Positions 57,497-64,000 of a DNA stretch of 64,000 bases are shown here, piece after piece. Numbering within the stretch: the first letter of the stretch is position 1; every line of letters begins with the position of its first letter. The DNA is taken from the NCBI GenBank assembly GCA_000828975.1, contig AP014683.1, positions 2,375,700 through 2,439,699 on the forward strand, given 5' to 3'. The translations under genes and the position numbers were made by a program. A model generated the notes under the pieces. It was not told where the DNA came from and did no database searches. It saw only the letters and a list, made by a program, of their open reading frames with translations. This stretch comes from Burkholderiales bacterium GJ-E10 (GTDB taxonomy: Bacteria; Pseudomonadota; Gammaproteobacteria; Burkholderiales; Burkholderiaceae_F).

Positions 57497-60340
57497 TCAA
57501 TCGGCCATTTTACCGTGCGGCTCTTCCGTTCCCAACACCCGGTGCCACAGCCGCAATACGGCGTCGATCTCGCCCCGGACCCGGTCGCGGTCGACCCGCG
57601 CGTCGGGAACCCCGGCCAGCCGCAGGGCGTGCTGGAGGCGCCGGTACCGGCGGTAGGCGTCGGCGGCTGCCTCGGCCATTGCCGCATCGAGCAGGCCGAG
57701 ATGGGCGGCGATGCCCAGCAGGCCGATGTTGCCCCGATTCTCCACCAGTTCCGGATGCCGATGGGCATGCAGCAGCACCAGGGCCTGGACGGCGAATTCC
57801 ACGTCGACCATGCCGCCGCGGTCGAACTTGCAGTCGAAGCGCGCGTCACGATGGGCGTGGCCTTCGAGCATCCGGCGCCGCATCGCCACCACCTCGGCCT
57901 GGACCAGGGCCGGATCGCGCTGCCGCTGCAACACGCCCCGCCGGATCGTCTCGATCCGCTCGCCCACCGCGGCATCGCCGGCGCAGGGACGGGCGCGCGT
58001 GAGCGCCTGATGTTCCCAGAACCAGGCGCCATGGCCGTCGGCATTGATCTGGTAGCCCTCGAACGCTGCCAGCGGGGTGACCAGCACGCCGGCGCTGCCG
58101 TTGGGCCGCAGACGCAGGTCGATCTCGAAGAGATTGCCGCTCGAGGTGACGGTGGTCAGCCAGGAGAGGAAGCGCCGCACGAGTTGGGCGCAGCGCGCGG
58201 CATCCGCCTCGGCCGGCCCCGGTCCCGTATCGTCGACCACGAAGATCAGATCGAGATCCGAGGCGTAGCCCAGTTCGCGCCCGCCCAGCTTGCCATAGGC
58301 CACGACGCAAAGGCGCGGCAGAGGCGGCACCGGTGCGGTCGGCGGCACCATGCTGCGCCACGCGGCGTCGAGCGCGATCCGCAGCACCCCATCGGCCGCC
58401 GCCGACAGGTGGTCCGCGAGGCGCTCCACCGTCAGGTGGCCGGCAAGATCCGCCAGCAGCAGACGGAAAACCGCCGCGTGGTGCGCATCGCGCAGCAGGT
58501 TCATTTGCGCCTCGACGTCCGGACCGGCGGCACGCAGCGAGGCGTCGAGGTCGCGCGCCCACGCCGCCCAGTACGAAGGCACGTCGACGTCGGCCGAAAA
58601 CTCCTCGGCGCGCGGATCGATCAGTTCGTCGAGCAGGATCGGATGGCGCAACAGATATTCGGCCGCCCAGCCGCCGGCGGCAAGCACGCGCAGCACACGG
58701 ACGTGGGCCCGCGGGTATTCCGCCAGCAGCGCGAAGTAGGTCGCCCGGCGGCCGATGATTTCCATCAGCCGGACCCAGCGCACGGCGATTGCCTCGGCAT
58801 CGCCGTCGGACTCGCCCGCCGCGCCGCGCTCCTCCCGCATTTCGCGCTGGATGGTGCCGATTTCCGCTGCCGCGACCGCGGCCAGAGCGCCCACGCGGGT
58901 ACGCAGCGCCTCCGGCAGCGCAGATACGCGGGCCGACACGAGAAACCGCCGCATCGGTTCCGGCAGATCGTCCGCCTCGTCGACGCCGCCCTGCGCCGCC
59001 CGGCCGGCGTCGGCCTCCTCCGGCGGGAACATCGCATCGAATGCGCGCTCGACGTGCTCGCGCGCGGCGTGATACCGCGCCAGCAACTCCGCCACCGACG
59101 ACGCCCCGAAGAGCTGCGCGACGGCTTCGCGTTCGGCCGGATCGGCCGGAATGCGATGGGTCTGCGCATCGTCGCGATACTGCACGGCGTGCTCGAGGCG
59201 GCGCAGAAAGACGTACGCGTCGGACAAGGCGTCCGCGTCCTCGGGCGGCAACCGTCCGGTTGCGGCGAGCGTCGCAAGCATCGGCAAGGTGGCGCGTTCG
59301 CGCAGCCGGACATCGCGCCCGCCGCGCATGATCCCCCAGGCCTGCGCCATGAATTCGATTTCCCGGATGCCGCCGCGGCCGAGCTTGACATCGTATTCGC
59401 CGCGGCCCGCGGCGTCGGCCGCGCCGCGCTTGCGGCGCGCCTGCGCGCGGATGCGGGCGTGCAGGTCGCGGATCGCGCCGATGGCGCCGAAATCGAAATA
59501 GCGGCGATAGACGAACGGCGTGACCACGGCATCCAGGGCCGCCAGCTGATCCCGGAAATCCGCCTCCGTCGCGAGCACGGGCCCCGAGAGAACCCGTGCC
59601 TTCGACCAGGCGAACCGCTCCCACTCGCGGCCGTCGCGCTGGAAATATTCCTCGAGCATCGCCAGCGATACGCTGAGCGGCCCGGAGTCGCCGTGCGGGC
59701 GCAGCCGCAGGTCAGTGCGGAACACGAACCCGTCTTCGTCGGCGTCGGCCAGCACGGCGATGAGCCGGCGCCCCGCGCGGTCGAAGAATTCCTGCGCCGA
59801 AGGGCCGTCCTCGCCATAGACGAACACCAGATCGAGGTCGGAGGAGACGTTCAGTTCCCAGGCACCCGCCTTGCCCATGCCGACGACGAGCAGATCCTGC
59901 GGTCGGCCCTGTGCAGTCCGCGGCGCCGGATGGCGCCCGGCGAGATCGGGCAGGATGGCCGCCAGCGCCGTCCGCACGGCGAACTCCGCGAACGCCGTCA
60001 TGGTCCGCATGACTTCGTCGAGCGGCGCGACCCCGGCCACGTCGCGCACGAGCAGCCCGCACAACATGCGCCGGCGCAGGCGGCGCAGGCCGAGCGCAAC
60101 CGCCGCTACGGGATCGCCGTCCGGGAGCGCCGTCTCCCGCCAACCTCGCGCCATCCGCTCCGCCGTCCAGGGTTCCTGCGCGGCGCCCTGCAGCCATTCC
60201 GTTTCCGCCGCGGTCGGCCGGGCGCCGTCGGGCTGCGCGGCCGACGCGAAGCCTTCCCGCAGCAGGCTGCGGCGCACGAAACGGCTGGCGCCGTAGGCCC
60301 GAATGACGCCGCGGTAGATCGGTAGCAATGAGGGGTTCAC
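57497..60340 (-). CDS. glnE: Glutamine synthetase adenylyltransferase / adenylyl-removing enzyme
   Basis: A 947-residue protein with two nucleotidyltransferase halves. N-terminal half (adenylyl-removing): NVSSDLDLVFVYGEDG after GMGKAGAWEL, where LGG is usual instead of AGA. C-terminal half (adenylylating): AYGKLGGRELGYASDLDLIFV. KLGRGGIREIEF and FDRGGMVDVEF are the two conserved catalytic loops. It controls glutamine synthetase by AMP transfer. Start GTG 60340 is 39 bases from the divergent yhdP-like start. ilvE lies 26 bases downstream. Confidence 0.94.
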   Translation of the reverse strand: MNPSLLPIYRGVIRAYGASRFVRRSLLREGFASAAQPDGARPTAAETEWLQGAAQEPWTAERMARGWRETALPDGDPVAAVALGLRRLRRRMLCGLLVRDVAGVAPLDEVMRTMTAFAEFAVRTALAAILPDLAGRHPAPRTAQGRPQDLLVVGMGKAGAWELNVSSDLDLVFVYGEDGPSAQEFFDRAGRRLIAVLADADEDGFVFRTDLRLRPHGDSGPLSVSLAMLEEYFQRDGREWERFAWSKARVLSGPVLATEADFRDQLAALDAVVTPFVYRRYFDFGAIGAIRDLHARIRAQARRKRGAADAAGRGEYDVKLGRGGIREIEFMAQAWGIMRGGRDVRLRERATLPMLATLAATGRLPPEDADALSDAYVFLRRLEHAVQYRDDAQTHRIPADPAEREAVAQLFGASSVAELLARYHAAREHVERAFDAMFPPEEADAGRAAQGGVDEADDLPEPMRRFLVSARVSALPEALRTRVGALAAVAAAEIGTIQREMREERGAAGESDGDAEAIAVRWVRLMEIIGRRATYFALLAEYPRAHVRVLRVLAAGGWAAEYLLRHPILLDELIDPRAEEFSADVDVPSYWAAWARDLDASLRAAGPDVEAQMNLLRDAHHAAVFRLLLADLAGHLTVERLADHLSAAADGVLRIALDAAWRSMVPPTAPVPPLPRLCVVAYGKLGGRELGYASDLDLIFVVDDTGPGPAEADAARCAQLVRRFLSWLTTVTSSGNLFEIDLRLRPNGSAGVLVTPLAAFEGYQINADGHGAWFWEHQALTRARPCAGDAAVGERIETIRRGVLQRQRDPALVQAEVVAMRRRMLEGHAHRDARFDCKFDRGGMVDVEFAVQALVLLHAHRHPELVENRGNIGLLGIAAHLGLLDAAMAEAAADAYRRYRRLQHALRLAGVPDARVDRDRVRGEIDAVLRLWHRVLGTEEPHGKMAD

Positions 60341-60379
60341 GGTAGCTATGTTAGTGTTGAAACCACTCAAAAAACGACG

Positions 60380-63300
60380 ATGTCCACCGCCACACCACCA
60401 CCGCCGGGCCCTCCCCGCGCGCCGACCGAAACCGAGTCCCTGGCAGGCGCCGCGCGCGAAGCCCTGCATTCGGCTGCGCACTCGGCGGAAGAGTTCGCAG
60501 AACAGGTATCGATCGACGCCAAACGATCGATCTTCCTGCACTGGGGCTGGCGCGGCCTGCGGGCCACGCAACTCCTCCTGCGCGCGGCGGGCATCATGCT
60601 GCTTGTCGGATGGTTCGGATTCGGCGCGGCGGTGCTGACCACCCGCTATTTCCTGCTGCCGCATATCGGGGATTGGCGCGGCGACATCGAATCCGCCGCG
60701 GCGACCGCGTTGCACGCGCCGGTGACGATCGGCGGGATCGATGCGTCCTGGGAGGGACTGTACCCGCGGCTGCTGCTGCGGGACGTGCGCATCCAGGGCC
60801 CGGATGGACAAACCGCGCTGTCGCTGCCGAAGGTCGACGCCGTCGTCTCCTGGATGAGCCTGCTGGCCTTGCAGCCGCGGATGCACGCCCTCACCATCGT
60901 CGCGCCCGAAGTGGCGGTGGAACGGCTCGCCGATCACCGCTGGCGCATCGGCGGCATTCCGATCGATCCGCAGGCGCACGGCCAAGGCAACGGCCTCGAG
61001 TGGCTGCTGGCGCAGCGGCGCATCGGCGTGGTCGACGCCCGCGTGCGCTACACGGATGCGGGCGCCCCGCCGCTGCAGTTCACGGACGTGAACCTTCTTC
61101 TCGAGCGCGGCCTGTTCTTCCACCGCTTTGCCCTGCAGATGCGGCCGCCGGCCCATCTGGCCGGGGTGCTCGACGTGCGAGGACAGGTCCACCCGCCGTT
61201 CCTGACGCGCAACGCCCCGCTCCAGGACTGGGAAGGCCGCGTGTACGCCCAGTTCGATTTCGCCGATCTCGCAGGCTGGGGCCACCTGCTGCACGCGGTT
61301 CCGCCCTCGGTTCGTCTCGACCATGCCCAGGGCGCGCTGCGCGTGTGGTTCGACTTCGCCGGCACGGGCGCGCAACGCATCCGCGCCGACTTCGCGCTCG
61401 CGGGAGTCGATGCGCAACTGCGACCGGACCTGCAACCGCTGCGTCTGGACCGGGTCACCGGCACGCTGACCGCGAGCCGGCGGCAGGGGCGCGATGCCGA
61501 TATCCGGGAGATCCGAATCTCGGGCCTCCACTTGGCCGGGGAAAGCGTGACCCTGCCGCCCACCGACCTCGTCTACGTCAACCGGCAATTTCACCATCCC
61601 CAGGAAGACGGGGCGCAGCAGCATGTGCAACTGCGGGCGAACCGCCTCGCGCTGGGGGACTTGAGCCGCCTTGCCGCGCTCATTCCCTTGCCGCAGAGCT
61701 GGCAAGCCGCGGTCCATCACGCGGCGGCACGCGGTGCGCTCGAAAACCTGGAGGCCGATTGGGACGAGCCGGTGACCGCGACGAGCGCGTTCCAGGTCCG
61801 TACGCATTTCTCGCAACTGGGGCTCACGCTGGGCGGGCCGGTGTCCGACGGCGGCCCGGACTCCGCTGCCCCCCTCCAGCCTCACCCCCGCACCCTTGCG
61901 CCCCTGCCGGCCAAGGGCAATGCCCTCCCGGTGCCGCCGGTCGCCGCGATCCGCCGGTACGCCTTCGACAACCTTTCCGGGGACATCGACGCCAGCCGCG
62001 AAACCGGTTCGACCGAGCACGGCACCCTGCGGATCGACTCCGCCGGCGTCGCGCTCCACGCCGACAAGGTACTCGTGGCGCCGCGCATCACCTTCGACCG
62101 CCTGACGGCGACCCTGCGCTGGCGCAACACGCCGAATGCGCCGCAGGGTCAAGGGCTGCAGGTCGACCTCGACTCGTTGGCCGCGGAAAACGGCGATCTG
62201 GCGTTCGACGCCTCGGGCCGCTATCGCGCCCAGGATCCGGCGGTACCGCTCGATCTGCGCGGCCGGATCCGCCGCGCCCGCGTGGCGGGCGTCGCGCAAT
62301 ACCTGCCGATCGTGCTGCGCAGCGCGAGCCGCCGCTGGCTGACGGGCGCGCTGTGCGACGGCCAGGTCACCGGCGGCAGTTTCCATCTGCAAGGGGACCC
62401 GCGGAAATTTCCGTTTGCCGACCCGCAGACCGGCAACTTCCAGGCGTCCCTCCACGTCGCCGGCGGCCGCATCGACATCGATCCCGTGTTCCCGGGAACG
62501 CCGGCCCGCATGCACTGGCCGGCGATCTCGGGCATCGATGCCGACGTGACATTCGACCGCAACCGCCTCACGGTGCGGGCGGCCCACGCGCAGGCGTCGG
62601 GATATCCCCTCACCGACGTCACGGCGCGCGTGTCCCCGATGGAACATCCGGGGGCGCATCTGCTCGTCGACGGCAAAGGCGCCGGGGATCTCCGCGATCT
62701 GCTGCGGTATGTCGGCGCGAGCCCGGTCGACGTGCGTACGGGCGGGTGGCTTGCGACCAGTCGCGGCACCGGGCCGACGCACCTCACCGTGCACCTCGAC
62801 ATCCCGCTCGCCGATCCGAAGCAGACCCAGGTCGCCGGCGGCGTGGACTTCCAGGGCGACACCCTCACCCTGGTGCCCGAACTGGCGCCCTTCACCGCAC
62901 TCGCGGGACATCTGGCCTTCACCGCGCGGACCTCCCGCCTCACCGGCATGCACGCCGGATTCCTCGGCGGCACCGCAACCATCGCGGGGGATACGCTGCC
63001 GGACGGCACCCTGGTCGTCCACGGCGCCGGCACGGCGACGCCCCGCGGCGCGCGACCGCAGGTACCGACCCCGTTCCTGCGCCGCATCGTCGACCATACC
63101 GAAGGCGAATTCCGGTACACCGCCACGGTCACGGTGCGGCATGGACGGCTGGGATACCGGGTCGACTCCGACCTCGTCGGCGTGAAGATGGACCTGCCGG
63201 CGCCGCTGCGCAAGGATGCCGCCACGCCCCTCCCCCTGCACATCGAGTCGACCCCGGTGGCGACGGCGCCGGGTGTCGCCACGCCGGCCTCCCGGCAGGA

Positions 63301-64000
63301 TTTCCTGCGGGTCCGCCTCGGGACCCTGGTGGATGCGGCACTCCACGAAGTACATGCACCGGCGGCCGGCGCCGCGCCCGGAGCCGGCATGGTCACGCGG
63401 ATCGATCGCGGCGCCATCGGGATCGGCACCCCCGCCGTCTTGCCGCGCACCGGCGTGGCCCTGCGGATCGATCAGGATCAACTCGACATCGACCGCTGGC
63501 GCGCGCTCGCGGCGTCGCCACGGCCGGCCACCGGCGCGGCGCAGCGGCGCGACGAGGGCGCGGAAGGCGAATCCGCTGCTGCGCTCTCGGCGCAGAACCT
63601 CGCATGGCTCGACACCATCCGATTGCGGGCCAAGCAGATCCAGTTCGCGGGACGGTCGCTTGCCGATGTGACGCTCACCGCGCGCCGCGACGACAGCCTA
63701 GGCTGGGCTGCGGATCTCGTCAGCGATCAGGCGGCAGGCTCGCTGCACTGGCTGGGCAGCGGGCGCGGGGCGACGGAAGGCCGCCTGACCGCGCGCCTGA
63801 CCCGGCTCACCATTCCGGCAGGGCAGCAGGAACAGGTTTCCAAGCTGCTCGACACGGCGCCGCGGGATTTTCCGGCGCTCGACATCATTGCCGACCGGTT
63901 CCAGCTCGGCGACCACCGGCTGGGTCGCCTGGAGCTGACCGCCAAGAACATCGGCACCGGCAACCACAACACCTGGATCCTGGAGCGCTTCGTCCTGATC
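60380..64000 (+). CDS. yhdP: YhdP-family (DUF3971/AsmA-like) envelope protein, 3' end outside window
   Basis: 1207 codons without a stop to the window edge. After a soluble N terminus (about 60 residues), one membrane segment (about 65-90, LLLRAAGIMLLVGWFGFGAA in part) precedes LPHIGDWRGDIESAAATAL, and VTIGGIDASWEGLYPRLLLR is a YhdP opening motif. The long periplasmic part is beta-rich. YhdP bridges the periplasm and is implicated in phospholipid transport to the outer membrane. It is divergent from glnE. A Pro-rich stretch (PLQPHPRTLAPLPAKG, about residue 497) is unusual. Confidence 0.88.
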   Translation, partial: MSTATPPPPGPPRAPTETESLAGAAREALHSAAHSAEEFAEQVSIDAKRSIFLHWGWRGLRATQLLLRAAGIMLLVGWFGFGAAVLTTRYFLLPHIGDWRGDIESAAATALHAPVTIGGIDASWEGLYPRLLLRDVRIQGPDGQTALSLPKVDAVVSWMSLLALQPRMHALTIVAPEVAVERLADHRWRIGGIPIDPQAHGQGNGLEWLLAQRRIGVVDARVRYTDAGAPPLQFTDVNLLLERGLFFHRFALQMRPPAHLAGVLDVRGQVHPPFLTRNAPLQDWEGRVYAQFDFADLAGWGHLLHAVPPSVRLDHAQGALRVWFDFAGTGAQRIRADFALAGVDAQLRPDLQPLRLDRVTGTLTASRRQGRDADIREIRISGLHLAGESVTLPPTDLVYVNRQFHHPQEDGAQQHVQLRANRLALGDLSRLAALIPLPQSWQAAVHHAAARGALENLEADWDEPVTATSAFQVRTHFSQLGLTLGGPVSDGGPDSAAPLQPHPRTLAPLPAKGNALPVPPVAAIRRYAFDNLSGDIDASRETGSTEHGTLRIDSAGVALHADKVLVAPRITFDRLTATLRWRNTPNAPQGQGLQVDLDSLAAENGDLAFDASGRYRAQDPAVPLDLRGRIRRARVAGVAQYLPIVLRSASRRWLTGALCDGQVTGGSFHLQGDPRKFPFADPQTGNFQASLHVAGGRIDIDPVFPGTPARMHWPAISGIDADVTFDRNRLTVRAAHAQASGYPLTDVTARVSPMEHPGAHLLVDGKGAGDLRDLLRYVGASPVDVRTGGWLATSRGTGPTHLTVHLDIPLADPKQTQVAGGVDFQGDTLTLVPELAPFTALAGHLAFTARTSRLTGMHAGFLGGTATIAGDTLPDGTLVVHGAGTATPRGARPQVPTPFLRRIVDHTEGEFRYTATVTVRHGRLGYRVDSDLVGVKMDLPAPLRKDAATPLPLHIESTPVATAPGVATPASRQDFLRVRLGTLVDAALHEVHAPAAGAAPGAGMVTRIDRGAIGIGTPAVLPRTGVALRIDQDQLDIDRWRALAASPRPATGAAQRRDEGAEGESAAALSAQNLAWLDTIRLRAKQIQFAGRSLADVTLTARRDDSLGWAADLVSDQAAGSLHWLGSGRGATEGRLTARLTRLTIPAGQQEQVSKLLDTAPRDFPALDIIADRFQLGDHRLGRLELTAKNIGTGNHNTWILERFVLI

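Noticed and set aside
61860-61925. A further REP-like copy inside the yhdP-like gene
   Set aside because: CCTCACCCCCGC is shared, but the complementary GCGGGAGAGGGGG half is missing, so it was left as a Pro-rich stretch.
57404-63481. Very long open frames antisense to glnE and to the yhdP-like gene (including a minus frame that continues past the glnE start for over 3 kb)
   Set aside because: They are shadows produced by G+C-rich third positions. The glnE and yhdP protein motifs lie on the annotated strands; the antisense translations are low-complexity Arg/Gly/Ala sequences.

Overview
The window is a high-GC chromosomal segment with no visible tRNA, rRNA or CRISPR array. Gene order points to a betaproteobacterium of the Burkholderiales type: bamD lies divergent from rluD-pgeF-phaC-phaA-phaB-phaR, queA-tgt is followed by yajC-secD-secF, and glnE is divergent from a yhdP-like gene. 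This rests on recalled synteny, not on a search.

Layout. 1-3.1 kb: a class II aldolase/short-chain dehydrogenase fusion next to mtnA, which together suggest salvage of 5'-methylthio- or 5'-deoxyribose. 3.1-13.6 kb: an accessory island with five intact AAA (DUF4143-type) ATPase genes, several broken pieces of such genes, a PIN/ribbon-helix-helix and an MntA/HepT toxin-antitoxin pair, and an intact and a broken SEC-C gene. Most intact ATPase genes have an inverted repeat close to the start codon. A sixth ATPase gene, with the same type of palindrome, sits at 32.9-34.2 kb beside a Fic gene remnant.

13.6-32.0 kb: a surface-polysaccharide locus. Its first glycosyltransferase gene is split by a 4.87-kb transposon (14291-19156). 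The transposon carries a DDE integrase, two different ATPases, a zinc-ribbon protein and a small SEC-C protein. Removing the element and one copy of TCAG restores the reading frame exactly. The rest of the locus runs mainly on the minus strand: glycosyltransferase, ABC exporter (permease and ATPase), two A+T-rich RgpF-like paralogues, glucose-1-phosphate cytidylyltransferase, two epimerase/dehydratase-family proteins, a 3,5-epimerase, an LhgO-like FAD oxidase and a second glycosyltransferase. It probably makes and exports an O-antigen-like glycan with a CDP-linked sugar.

34.3-64 kb: mostly housekeeping. It holds polyhydroxybutyrate synthesis (phaR, phaB, phaA, phaC), pgeF, rluD, bamD, queuosine synthesis (queA, tgt), a GMC oxidoreductase with a tiny Tat-signal partner, yajC-secD-secF, a HicBA pair, purB, a glutathione transferase, a BepA-like protease, a broken Rieske oxygenase, a YheT-type hydrolase, ilvE, glnE and the start of a yhdP-like gene that runs off the window. 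A REP-like palindrome occurs seven times and encodes the last residues of three consecutive genes (phaC, pgeF, rluD).
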